Source: Osedax fenrisi (lineage: Eukaryota; Annelida; Polychaeta; Sabellida; Siboglinidae). Taken from it: a stretch of DNA of 64,000 bases. The first letter of the stretch is position 1; each line of letters opens with the position of its first letter. This document shows, one piece after another, positions 37,431-49,675 of this stretch. The translations under genes and the position numbers were made by a program. The stretch spans positions 92,626,698-92,690,697 of the forward strand of contig OZ025240.1 of NCBI GenBank assembly GCA_964019155.1, in the 5' to 3' direction. Below the pieces are notes generated by a model, which was given only the letters and a program-made list of their open reading frames with translations, searched no databases and had not been told where the DNA came from.

Positions 37431-38403
37431 CTACTGTCACGTTACATCATATCATACTTTCAGACCACCGTACTGTCACGTTATATAATATTGTAATGTC
37501 ACGTTACATCATATCATACTTTCAGCACACCGTACGGTCATTTTATATCATATTGTAATGTCACGTTATATCATATCATACAAATAATACAAATTTAATA
37601 CAAATAATACTATTTATAACCTTCGAAGTGTATTTATTTACTATTTCAAACCTTCGAAGTGTATTTATTTACTATTCAAAACCTTCAAATACTTAATTTA
37701 ACTATATGAAAACTTTGAATACATGATTTAATACAAATAATACTATTTATAACCTTCGAAGTATATTTTACACATTAGAAATGAATAATATAACTATTTG
37801 AAAACTTTGAATACTAAATTTAATACAAATAATATTATTTATAACCTTCGAAGTGTATTTATTTACTATTTCAAACCTTCGAAGTGTATTTATTTACTAT
37901 TCAAAACCTTCAAATACTTAATTTAACAACATGAAAACTTTGAATACATGATTTTATACAAATAATACTATTTATAACCTTCGAAGTATATTTATTTACT
38001 ATTCAAAACCTTCAAATACTTAATTTAACTATATGAAAACTTTGAATACATGATTTTATACAAATAATACTATTTATAACCTTCGAAGTGTATTTTACAC
38101 ATTAGAAATGAAAAATATCCCAGTAACTAATCCTCTAGCACAACATACTATCACGTTACATCATATCATACTTTCAGTACTCCGTACTGTAACGTTATAT
38201 AATATTGTAATGTCACGTTACATCATATCATACTTTCAGACCACCGTACTGTCACGTTATATCATGTCATACTGTCCCCTCTAATTAATATAGTTATTAT
38301 AATTATTATAATAATACCTAATTCAGTTATACACTCAAATATAAATAAATTATACATATATATATTCATATAATATATATATATATATATGCTTTTTTCT
38401 CAG

Positions 38404-38511
38404 AATAATTTGTTTGCTATATTTGTGTTTATAAATGAGTGTTTAGATAATAGTACTGAAGCGATCCACCAAAATGTTCAACTGATAAAATTGATTTCAA
38501 ACGTTGTTTAA
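38404..38511 (+). other. Exon-like frame 1 in element D (36 codons)
   Basis: Immediately after a pyrimidine-rich acceptor (TTTTTTCTCAG, ending 38403) an open frame contains NNLFAIFVFINECLDN and AIHQNVQLIKLIS, ending at TAA 38509-38511. A diverged tandem copy follows the acceptor TTTTCTCTCAG at 38604 (NNLFAMFEYINECLDKK-stop). In element B the equivalent acceptor and frame are damaged (20885-20990). This suggests a spliced gene once carried by the element. I recognise no domain. Confidence 0.4.
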
Positions 38512-39469
38512 TTATTATAGTTATTATAATTATTATAATAATACCTAACTCAGTTATATACCCAAATATAAATAAATTATACATATATATGCTTTTCTCT
38601 CAGAATAATTTGTTTGCTATGTTTGAGTATATAAATGAGTGTTTAGATAAAAAGCACTGACGCGATCAACCTAATTTATTTTGCTATATATAAATAACAT
38701 ATGTATGCACAATTCAAGTTAGACAATATTCTCAAATATAATTATGATGTATTGCATTTTATAAAATCTGTGAAAAAATAAAAATAAAAGTATGTCTATT
38801 ATTATACAATAAAAATATATATGTTTAGTTGTAGCATATAGCATATATACTATAGCAATACATGTCATATATTTAAACTTGACCCCATAAATTTATCAAT
38901 ACATATCGGGGCCATATTCGATATTATCTACATACATAATAATAATTTTTATATCATAAGTTGTCATAGTAGTATTAAATTATAAAAGAATAAATAACTA
39001 AGTTAAACTTATTATATTATCACATATTATTCAAAGTTATAATGTATTCATAAGCTTATATCTTTAGATTTATAAAATTGTATAAAACTAAATAAAATTA
39101 ATAATATTGTTTTCAAATTAAAATTAATAGTGTACTATAAAATAAATAATAATAATTATTACGAAATATACTATTAAATTATAAATAAATAAGTGTATAA
39201 ATATAAGAAAATAATATAAAGACTGGTATACAGATAACATATATACTTTATAAAAATATAAATTAAAAATATATTTTTTCATAGTCAATTGATATTCCAA
39301 GTTTTACTTTGGTTACACTATTTGAATAAATTATGATAACAATTTAAAACTAATTAGATAAGTACACAATATTAAATTTATTTTATTATAATAATAATAA
39401 CATTATAATCGTTTATAATATGATTATTATGTCGCTATAATCCCGATTATAATGATAATAAACATTGTT

Positions 39470-40620
39470 TACTTCCTGAATTAAAATTATTTATTTTATA
39501 TAAATTTAAATAATTGAAGCTCTATATTATACGTAAAAGTTACCTATATTGTATATATATTATACATATTTTTGAATTCATAATTTGTATCATAAATTTA
39601 TATAATTGGAACTCTATATCACGAGTAAAAGGTACATAAATTGTATATTTATTTTACATATAATTATAATAATAATATTTAAATTACATATTTAATATGA
39701 TATTATTTAATATTATATTATTTAAATATATCATATATTAATATAATAATTATATAATTATATGTGTATTAAATGTAACGAATTAAATATTATATTATAT
39801 GTAACATATATTCATTGAATAATTCAATATAATATTTAATTCGTAATTTGTATGACTATAATTGAAACTCTATTATATAGTCTATATTCCGCGTAAATGT
39901 ACCTTAAATATTATATTATTATAATAATTATATGTAACATATTTTCACTATAATATTGAATTCGTAATTTATATGACTAAATTTATATGATTGAAACTCT
40001 ATATTCCACGTAAAAGGTACTTAAATAGTATATTTTAAATAACTAAATATTATTTAGTATACATTATGTATTACATATATTCAATATAATATTGAATTCA
40101 TAATTGGTTTCACTAAATTTATATAATTTAAACTCAATATTTCGCGTAAAAGGTACCTACATTGTATATTTATTATACATATAATTAATAACGAATATAA
40201 TATATGAGATATGATCAACTACAGTTACAAGTTGTACTTCAAAAATCCAAGACCAAGAGGACGTCCATTAAAGAGATGGGCGGATGGCATCAGAGAAAAC
40301 AGTGGCATTCCACTTCTGACCTTGGAAAGAAGGGCAGCTGACCGATATGCCTACAAAAAGCAAGTGTTCGTATGTGCTGCAAGGGGACGCCAAGTCCTCG
40401 CAACTAAGTCAAGTAAGTCAATATATTAAATATATATAACGAATTTAATATATGATATATTGAATTCGTAATTTTTATCACTAAATTTATATAATTTAAA
40501 CTATATTACGAGTAAGAGATACCTAAATTCATTGTAGGCATTTAATATATTCGTATAATAAATATACAATTTAAGTATTTTTTACGCATATTATAGAGTT
40601 TAAATTATATACATTTAGTG
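39470..40620. repeat. Degenerate ~100-bp repeats of element D
   Basis: Units with GAATTCGTAATTTGTATGAC, TTTATATAATTGAAACTCTA and CGCGTAAAAGGTACCTAAAT recur near 39490, 39575, 39850, 39960, 40095 and 40450. The matching part of B is 21990-22470. Confidence 0.6.
40190..40430 (+). pseudogene. Second non-LTR retrotransposon C-terminal scrap in D
   Basis: A 72-codon frame with PRPRGRPLKRWADGIRENSG and LERRAADRYAYKKQV. In RTE-like and related elements the polyprotein ends with a GRPxxRWxDxI...AxDRxxW block. This one is unlike the relic at 37207-37430, so it comes from another family. No other domain surrounds it. Confidence 0.6.
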
Positions 40621-40918
40621 ATACAAATTACGAATTTGATATATACATATATGAAATATGGCTTATGTTGATTTTAGACAGTTTTTAATAAAAAATAATA
40701 CAACTTTCCTAGTAACTACACATATATCACAATATTTAAAATGTACATCATTAATATTGAAAATATATAAAAAGGTATTACATATGTTTTCTTTATGAAC
40801 GATATGTTTTATATACAAGTTAAATAAAATATACAATTTTTTTATATAATTATTAAATACTATAATTGGTTGAATACGATTCATACTATTTTTTGACATA
40901 TCCATACTTAATATACAC

Positions 40919-41640
40919 TTTAGGCGCTTAGTTCGCAGATATACACGGCAGTATCACGACCCGACACTTTAGGCGCTTAGTTCGCAGATATACACGGCAG
41001 TATCACGACCCGACACTTTAGGCGCTTAGTTCGCAGATATACACGGCAGTATCACGACCCGACACTTTAGGCGCTTAGTTCGCAGATATACACGGCAGTA
41101 TCACGACCCGACACTTTAGGCGTTTAGTTCGCAGATATACACGGCAGTATCACGACCCGACACTTTAGGCGTTTAGTTCGCAGATATACACAGCAGTATC
41201 ACGACCCGATACTTTAGGCACTTAGTTCGCAGATATACACGGCAGTATCACGACCCGACACTTTAGGCACTTAGTTCGCAGATATACACGGCAGTATCAC
41301 GACCCGACACTTTAGGCGCTTAGTTAGCAGATATACACGGCAGTATCACGACCCGACACTTTAGGCGTTTAGTTCGCAGATATACACAGCAGTATCACGA
41401 CCCGATACTTTAGGCACTTAGTTCGCAGATATACACGGCAGTATCACGACCCGACACTTTAGGCGCTTAGTTCGCAGATATACACGGCAGTATCACGACC
41501 CGACACTTTAGGCGCTTAGTTAGCAGATATACACGGCAGTATCATGACCAGACACTTTAGGCGCTTAGTTCGCAGATATACACGGCAGTATCACGACCCG
41601 ACACTTTAGGCACTTAGTTAGCAGATATACACGGCAGTAT
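40919..41640. repeat. 49-bp GC-rich minisatellite, about 15 copies
   Basis: The unit has CTTTAGGCGCTTAGTTCGCA, GATATACACGGCAGTATCAC and GACCCGACA, about 50% GC in an 80% AT region. Copies are nearly identical. Variant copies (GCGTTT with CACAGCAG and GATAC, then GCACTT) recur in the same order at copies 6-7 and 10-11, pointing to multi-unit duplication. There are no unique spacers, so it is not a CRISPR. Confidence 0.95.
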
Positions 41641-41994
41641 CTAGCTTTCTTATATAGATTATATACGTACATAAATAATTATATATATAGGTTTAGGAAA
41701 CTATTTATTAAATATTACCAATGTTATACATACGACGTATGTTGAATTTTATAGAAAATATATATATAGGTCACCAAGAGATTATAAATAAACTAAGCTT
41801 TCCCACTGCAATGAGTCAATGCGTGATTCTTAAATTTCTACTTGCCACATATGTGATATAATATGTATATTTTTATATTATAAAGTGTTATACAATAGTT
41901 TATGAAATCTATACACACACATACATACACATACACACACTTACATACATATATACACACATATACATATACAAACACACACACACACACACTT
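41641..41994. repeat. Segment of D duplicated inverted near 55.6-55.9 kb
   Basis: The sequence from TCTAGCTTTCTTATATAG through GGTCACCAAGAG, GCTTTCCCACTGCAATGAG and a CA-rich tract is found inverted at about 55600-55910. Confidence 0.75.
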
Positions 41995-42800
41995 TATAAC
42001 CTTCGAAGTGTATTTTACACATTAGAAATGAATAATTTAACTATTAAAAAACTTTGAATACTAAATTTAATACAAATAATATTATTTATAACCTTCGAAG
42101 TGTATATATTTACTATTTCAAACCTTCAAAATGAATAATTTAACTATTAGAAAACTTTGAATACACGATTTAATACAAATAATATTATTTATAACCTTCG
42201 AAGTGTATTTATTTACTATTCAAAACCTTCAAATACTTAATTTAACTATATGAAAACTTTGAATACATGATTTAATACAAATAATACTATTTATAACCTT
42301 CGAAGTGTATTTTACACATTAGAAATGAATAATATAACTATCATAAAACTTTGAATATTAAATTTAATACAAATAATATTATTTATAACCTTCTAAGTGT
42401 ATTTATTTACTATTTCAAACCTTCAAAATGAATAATTTAACTATTAGAAAACTTTTAATACAATATTTAATACAAATAATATTATTTATAACCTTCGAAG
42501 TGTATTTATTTACTATTTCAAACCTTCGAAGTGTATTTATTTACTATTCAAAACCTTCAAATACTTAATTTAACTATATGAAAACTTTGAATATACGATT
42601 TAATACAAATAATACTATTTATAACCTTCGAAGTGTATTTTACACATTAGAAATGAATAATATAACTATTAGAAAACTGTGAATACATGATTTAATACAC
42701 ATAATATTATTTAAAACCTTTGAAGTGTATTTATTTACTATTTCAAACCTTCAAAATGAATAATTTAATAAAAATAATACTATTTGAAACCTTCGAAGTG
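41995..42800. repeat. Second TTCGAAGG array of element D
   Basis: Inverted orientation relative to element C: AACCTTCGAAGTGTATTTAT units with TATGAAAACTTTGAATAC. Confidence 0.85.
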
Positions 42801-42942
42801 TATTTATTTTTTATATGGCACAACAATGTCTATAAAACTAATATAAGATATCAATATATATATATATATATATATATATTCTGTATATTAATTTTACATT
42901 CCTATATTTGTTTTACATATTCTCATATTTATTAATTTAATT

Positions 42943-43047
42943 CAACTTACAAAAGCTGTATCCCAAATACATAAGGAAGTTACTACGACGGAAACTACTA
43001 ATATTATAGAAACATTTTTAAAAAATAATAAAAGGGTTAAAAAATAA
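42943..43047 (+). other. Exon-like frame 2 in element D
   Basis: An open frame with LTKAVSQIHKEVTTTETTN ends at TAA 43045-43047 and matches the copy in C (32340-32434). In C a TTACAG acceptor lies just before GAAGCTGTA; in D that site reads ACAAAAG. It is probably the 3' terminal exon of the same unknown gene. Confidence 0.4.
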
Positions 43048-43379
43048 ATTAATGTTTTACATTTTGTATGTATTAACAATTATATTAATTTAACTCAAAT
43101 TAAATATAATATATTCATATTTAGTAGTAAAATAATAAATATTAGTATAGTATTATTATTATAATATATATTGAAATATATTTTAATTTATAAACATACA
43201 TATTTATTTTATGTATATATTATTTGAACGTTATGCTAACTTATAAATAAATAAACTGATTTCTGAAAACTTCCTTGGATTTAACCGGTCATGAATTTGT
43301 ATTATCCTCTATCATTCTTGATGTAAGCTATAATTAATTATATTATAGTTATTTTAATATTGCTAACTTATTTAATTTG

Positions 43380-43800
43380 GATTAATCTCGAGCTGAACTT
43401 GGATTGAACTTCATTTGTCTCGAGTTGAACTTGGATTTAGATCGATGTAAGCTGCATTTAACTTGAGTAAACTTGGAATTAACTCGAGTTAACTTGGATT
43501 TAAACCGAGTAAACTTGGATTTAACTGGGATTTAGCTAGAGTAAAACTGGGATTTAACTCGAGTTAACTTGGATCTAGCTGGTGTTAAACTTGGATTTAA
43601 CTCGAGTAATCTCGAGTTAAACTTGGATTTAACTCGAGTTAACTCGAGTAAACTTGGATCTAGCTGGTGTTAAACTTGGATTTAACTCGAGTTAACTCGA
43701 GTAATTTCGAGTTAAACTTGGATCTAGCTGGTGTTTAAAGTGTTACCAAATTACCGAGCTAAACACGAGTTTTAAACTCGAGATAAATCCAAGTTAAACA
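43380..43800. repeat. CTCGAG subterminal array of element D
   Basis: AACTCGAGTTAACTCGAGTAA and ACTTGGATCTAGCTGGTGTT units, the inverted counterpart of the left array in A. Confidence 0.85.
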
Positions 43801-43818
43801 CGAGTTTTGAATACTGGG

Positions 43819-44330
43819 TGGTTGTTTTGTGAACATTACTGCTGTTATTACTGTTGCATAAACACTCCTTCATACCTAGTTATTTACCGGTTACAAGGTT
43901 AACTTTACTACTTTAATTATTTGTTTTAAATAGGTGAATAGTTGGGTATTTAAATAGGTAAATAACTAGGTACATGTTTTATTTACTCGGTTATTTTATG
44001 TAAATGACTCCTGCATAAACACTCCTTCAATACCTAGTTATTTACCGGTTACAAGGTTATCTTTACTACTTTAATTATTTGTTTTAAATAGGTGAATAGT
44101 TGGGTATTTAAATAGGTAAATAACTAGATACATGTTTTATTTACTCGGTTATTTTATGTAAATGACTCCTGCATAAACACTCCTTCAATACCTAGTTATT
44201 AACTTGGTACCAGGTTATATTTACTGCTGTTATTTATCTTGGTACTAGGTTATACTTACTGCAGTTATTTAACTTGCTACTAGGTTATATTTAATTCTAT
44301 AACTATATGTTAGCTAGATGAATAGATACA
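43819..44330. repeat. ~158-bp tandem repeat
   Basis: Units start GCATAAACACTCCTTCAATACC at about 43856, 44012 and 44171. Two are nearly identical over the full length and the third is partial. They contain TTTAAATAGGTAAATAACTAG and ATTTACTCGGTTATTTTATG. Confidence 0.85.
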
Positions 44331-44485
44331 TATAAAAAAACACTGAAGCTCAAATTATTAATCATTTTTATTTATAAATAGATTTAAACGTCACATCAGT
44401 CCTCCAAATCTGTATTTTCAGATACCTATGGAAAAAAAATAATTAATAAATATCGAAGTGAATGTGTATTATACAATAACTAAAA

Positions 44486-46467
44486 ATGAAACTGTCTATA
44501 TTAACATCATCAAGTTCCTTTGTCCTTCTGTTGCCCCTTTGTTGCATTTCCTTTAGCACCTCTCCTAATCTAGGACTTTACAGGCCTCCGAAATGTTCTT
44601 TGCATAAAGCTGATGGAAATATAATAATAATTAATAAATATTTAAGTTTTATTTATACATTATTTAAAAAATAAAATGTCTATATTAGTAATAAATATAT
44701 AAATATTGTGTAGGGATAGGTCAGGATGGTATTTGTGAATGATGTCTTTTTTAATTTTTGGAAGTTTATTTCATGTTTCAATATTGCTTTATAGATTGTG
44801 AGAATATATTTGAATTGATATTCAACCCATTACAAATACTAGTTTTGAATACATTTTTTCAATATGAAAATGTATAAATTATAATATAATGTAATAAGCA
44901 TTATAATATTCATATAAATATAAGAAAATGTGTCTTATATATGAAAATATAAAAATAGATCAATATATACTATATGAAATTGTATATGAACAAATGGTAT
45001 ATATATATATATATGCATTACTATGAGGAACCAAAAAACTATGTTTATAAAATATACATACATTAAACATTATGCATTATATATGATCAATATCAAATAT
45101 TTATTATAATTATATAAATAGAATTTTTAATCAAATTGAAATTTGTAAATTTATATAACAATAGAATATATATTTTCATATTTTAATTTAGAACTCATAA
45201 ATAATATAAAAATATATAAATATATACTATTAATATGTAATACTAATATGAAATTGTATATGAATAAATGTTGATCTTATATACAATCAGTATATATGAT
45301 CACTATATATTATTAAATACACCAAATAATATATAATATACAATCAGTATATATGATCACTATATATTAAATACACCAAATAATATATAAAGTATATAGT
45401 ATAATATCAAATATAAATGATAATCAAATATTTATTATAATTAAATAAAAATGTTTTACATCAATTGAAATTTGTAAATTTATATAACAATAGAATATAT
45501 ATGTTCATATATTAATTTAGAACTCATCAATAATATAAAAATAAATCAATATATGAATATATGAAATTGTATATGAACACATGTTATATATATATGCATT
45601 ATATATATTCACTATACATTATTAAATATAACAAATAATATATATAAAGTATATAGTATAATATCAAATATTTATTATAATTATATAAATTGAATTTTAA
45701 ATTTATATAACAATAGAATATATATTTTCATATTTTAATTTAGAACATATAAATAATATAAAAAATAGATAAATACATTTATTAATTTAAGAAATTTGTT
45801 AATTTATATAACAATAGAATATATATTTTCATATTTTAATTAAGAACTAATTAATAATATAATATTGTATAAATACATACTATATGAAATTGTATATGAA
45901 AAATGTTGATATTAGATACAGTATATATGATTACTATATATTATTAAATACCACAAATAATATATATAAAGTATATAGCTGTAATACATATATAGTATAG
46001 GTATATAGGTATATAGTATAATATCAAATATAATTTATAATCAAATATTTATTATAATTATATTAATTGAATTTTTAAATCAATTGAAATTTGTAAATTT
46101 ATATAACAATAGAATATATATTTTCATATGTTAATTTAGAACTCATAAATAATATAAAAATAGATCAATATATACTATAAGAAATTGTATATGAACAAAT
46201 GTTATATATATGCATTATTAGAGAAACCAGAAAATAGGTTTATAAAATATACATACATTAAACAGTATGCATTATATATGATCACTATAAGTTATACAAA
46301 AATATTTATTATAAATAAATAAATTGAATTTTTAATAAAATTTAAATTTATATAATTTGTAAATTTACTTTACAATAGAATATAATATATTTCATATTTT
46401 AATATACAACTCATAAACAATATAAAAATAGATCAAATCATACTATATATATATAGAAATATAATTG

Positions 46468-46511
<44 letters not shown>

Positions 46512-47219
46512 ATATATATGCATTATTAAGAGTAACCAGAACATAGGTTTATAAAATATACGTTTATTAAACATTATTCATATTTAATATTATAATATAT
46601 AATAAATATAAAGTATAATATCCAATATTTATAAACAAATATTTATTATAAATATATAAATTGAAATTTGTATAATTTGTAATTTATATAATAATAGAAT
46701 ATAATCTCATTTTAATACAATATATTTCATATTTTAATTTAAAACTCATAAATAATATACAAATAGATCAATATGAAATATATTATATGAAATTATCTAT
46801 GAACAAATGTTGATATTACATATATTATATATAATCAGTATATATTTGCATTATTATAAGGAACCATTAAATTGGTTTATAAAATATACATTTATTAAAC
46901 ATTATTCATTATACTATCTATATATTTATATATAGGATAAGGTATTAAAATAATAAATAAATAAATATATAAAGTAACTCTCTCTTGTATAAGAATAAAT
47001 TTGTTTTAATCAATGGTTCTACAATATATAGCTATTTAATATTTTGACTTTAGTAATGCCAATGTATTTTTTTTTAAATAGACAATGAAATAATTGTAAT
47101 ATATATGTATCCATATGAATAACTATATTTAATACATATCTAATTAAAATTAATTTCTTTGACTACAAAGTATGTTCACATGGGAACAACATTTTTTATA
47201 AAATATAATACCTATCACT

Positions 47220-47253
<34 letters not shown>

Positions 47254-47890
47254 TGATTATATATATATATATATATTATATTATATATATATTGCCTAAA
47301 TCTGATAATATATTATATTGAATATTATGAATATTATATCAACTATTAATGACTAATAGTGTTTATTGTGAATTCATGTTTTATATAAATAGGTAATTTC
47401 CAATCATATTAATAATTATATTTGTAATATTAATTTATATAGATATAAATTATATAGAAACTCACCATTTATGCATATTCCTCCTCTGATTGCAGTGTGT
47501 TCTCTAGCTCCAGTAAATACCCAGTTGATGGAACTGCAACGGAGACACTAGATATAATACCATCCTCTGTATTGTTCTTTACCTTGTTCTGAAAAAATGT
47601 ATATAGTATATTACAATTTTAATTATTCATTAATAATATCAATTTATTTATGTATGCCAAATAAAAGTTATATATATGTGCACTAAACTTGATAACAGTG
47701 GGTATCACCATTATCGGTTATAACTGAAATATTATGATTTGAATACAATAATATTAACTATATTAAAAACAAATAACTTATGGATAATAATATGGATAGT
47801 TTAATATTCCAACATACACAAAACTGTAAAATTACTATTTGAAAACAAACATACTACTAGTTATTCACTACTATTCAAAGGAATCTATTA

Positions 47891-47934
<44 letters not shown>

Positions 47935-49081
47935 CAATACATTTATAATTAATGTTTTTACTATGTAAAGTAATATCGAAATACTATAACTATGATTGAA
48001 ATATAGTATTTTAATTCTAAATAATTATTGAAAAGTATAATATTTGAACAACTCTGGTATTTTTTATTTTTGGTTTAAACTTAGATAACTCAAAAACACA
48101 ACCTGACCAACCCTGCTAATAACTGATTTGATAAATGTATACATTAATGTATAATATTATCAAAAATTATAAAAACAAATTTACTTTTCATCATATATTT
48201 ACTAACAAATGAATTATTGATACAGTTCTGTGTTGTGAATGCCTTGCTCCATCATAAACTGATTCTATGGGTGTACCATTAAACACTTTATTACGATTAC
48301 CTGAAAATATATGTTATTTTACATTAGAATCAGAATTATAGCGGCACTTATTTAAAAATAGTTTCGTGTGAGGTGTCCCAATAGCGAAATATAGTTACAG
48401 TTTTAAATAGATGGCATAAGTTCATATACATGTTATATAATAATAATATCAGAATTTAGGCATTACAATGTTAAACGAAGAAGCGAGATACTTATATCTA
48501 GTCGTTTACCCATTTCACTTTCCTAAAGAATATTTATAAGGAGAAAAGTATAGTAAAAGTAAAATTAAAATAAATATAATAAAATTTTAAGATTTAAAGT
48601 TAGAAAATTATATACAAAATAACAAAATTATAATACACATTTAATTATTTAGTTTTCTATTAGAATACATTTATAAAAAATCAGAGATATTAAATTTATA
48701 TCAAGAATAGCCAACAATAATTGAAAATAATGAGGATAGATGTTGTATCAACTTCAGGGATATGGGTGCGTCAGGTCCAATGATTTAGGGATCATATTTG
48801 TTCCAAGAATAATAACACTGACAATACTTTCCTCTCAATACAAGTATATCCATTTATTCGATACGTACCATACCCACATTAACACAAAAATATCAGCCAT
48901 TCCGTCATAAAAAAAAACAATATAAAATAGATTTAACGTACATAATACGTTAATATGTCCATAATTATATATTATCTTCTAATCACATATTTACTAACAA
49001 ATGAATTATTTCAGTTCTGTGTTGTAGATACTCCATAAACTGATCCTATCGGTAGACCAATAAGTACTTTATTACGATCAC
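44486..49081 (-). pseudogene. Exon-like islands of an unidentified spliced gene
   Basis: Four minus-strand islands stand out in GC and carry splice-like borders. 49081-48995 and 48300-48203: ATATTTTCAG acceptor, then RNKV(F/L)(N/I)G(T/L)PI(E/G)SVY, ending near TTA/GTAAAT; these two are diverged duplicates. 47588-47466: TTTTTTCAG acceptor and perfect donor ATG/GTGAGT, reading SINWVFTGAREHTAIRGG in one frame after an internal CTAG or GCAG site. 44609-44510: TTCCATCAG acceptor, LCKEHFGGL, then KEMQQRGNRRTKELDDVN. Whether they belong to one gene is inference, and I cannot assign a family. Stops in alternative frames suggest decay. Confidence 0.35.
44930..46930. repeat. AT-rich satellite, 7-8 degenerate units of ~230-330 bp
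   Basis: Recurring words TATAACAATAGAATATATAT, TTTAGAACTCATAAATAATA, ATGAAATTGTATATGAACAA and AAATATACATACATTAAACA mark units from 44930 to 46930. Confidence 0.75.
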
Positions 49082-49089
49082 CTGAAAAT

Positions 49090-49362
49090 ATATCTTATTT
49101 TACTTTGGAATCACAGTTTTAGTCGCTTTATTTAAAATATAATTGTTTGGCATCTAAATAATTAAATATACGATACTAAATAGATAGAAAAAGTGTGCAT
49201 ACATTTTATATGTACCTGATAATATACTTTTAAAGTGTAAATATATATAGAATCGGTCTCATATTTATTTATGGTACATAATACGCATATGAAAATCCGC
49301 ATAAGATATATTTTATAAATTAAATTTCACTAGTGCAACAGCTTAGTAGAATATATTGGGAA

Positions 49363-49404
<42 letters not shown>
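49090..49404. other. AT-rich, nothing recognised
   Basis: Includes flanking sequence of the duplicated exon-like island and a (TA)n run at 49372-49408. Confidence 0.5.
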
Positions 49405-49410
<6 letters not shown>

Positions 49411-49675
49411 CGAGATAATCTCGTACGGTTACCAGTAAACGATATTATCTCGTACGACTTGAGTCCAATTATTAAATTAAATTTAATTCATAATTATACA
49501 GTTCTTATACGAATATATATAATACAATATATTATATCAATATTAATAAGTTATTATATATAATCGTATAAGAACTATATAATTATGAAATAAATTAAAT
49601 ATAGTATGTTGTTCGAAAATACCTCTTACGAGATTACTGGCTACCTTTCGTACGTTGATAATCAGATATTATATA
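49405..49675. mobile_element. Fold-back MITE
   Basis: The left arm (CTCGTACGGTTACCAGTAA ... TAATTATACAGTTCTTATAC) is complementary to the right arm (GTATAAGAACTATATAATTA ... TTACTGGCTACCTTTCGTAC), with a small AT-rich loop near 49530. There is no coding capacity. Confidence 0.65.

Larger units (their letters stand above)
36212..43818 (-). mobile_element. Composite TIR DNA element, copy D (7.6 kb, both ends)
   Basis: TIRs at 36212-36243 (CCCAGTATTCAATACTCGTG...) and 43787-43818 (...GAGTTTTGAATACTGGG) with TG flanking both sides (36210-36211, 43819-43820). In order: 90-bp arrays mixed with CTCGAG units (36230-37200), an RT relic (37207-37430), 62-bp and TTCGAAGG arrays (37428-38275), a 1.7-kb block shared with B, a second RT tail (40190-40430), a 49-bp minisatellite (40919-41640), a TTCGAAGG array (41995-42800), an exon-like frame (42950-43047), the conserved block shared with A and C (43200-43370), and a CTCGAG array (43380-43800). 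It is inverted relative to A. Confidence 0.85.

Noticed and set aside
40919..41640. Regular 49-bp direct repeats could suggest a CRISPR array
   Set aside because: Units are contiguous with no unique spacers, and the context is a eukaryotic transposable element.
44486..44674. Plus-strand open frame beginning MKLSILTSSSSFVLLLPLCC that looks like a signal peptide
   Set aside because: The minus strand of the same patch reads KEMQQRGNRRTKELDDVN with splice-like borders, which is more protein-like; the plus frame is probably antisense.
48700..48900. GC-richer patch with possible exon frames
   Set aside because: Frames are short, have no splice borders that agree, and resemble no family.
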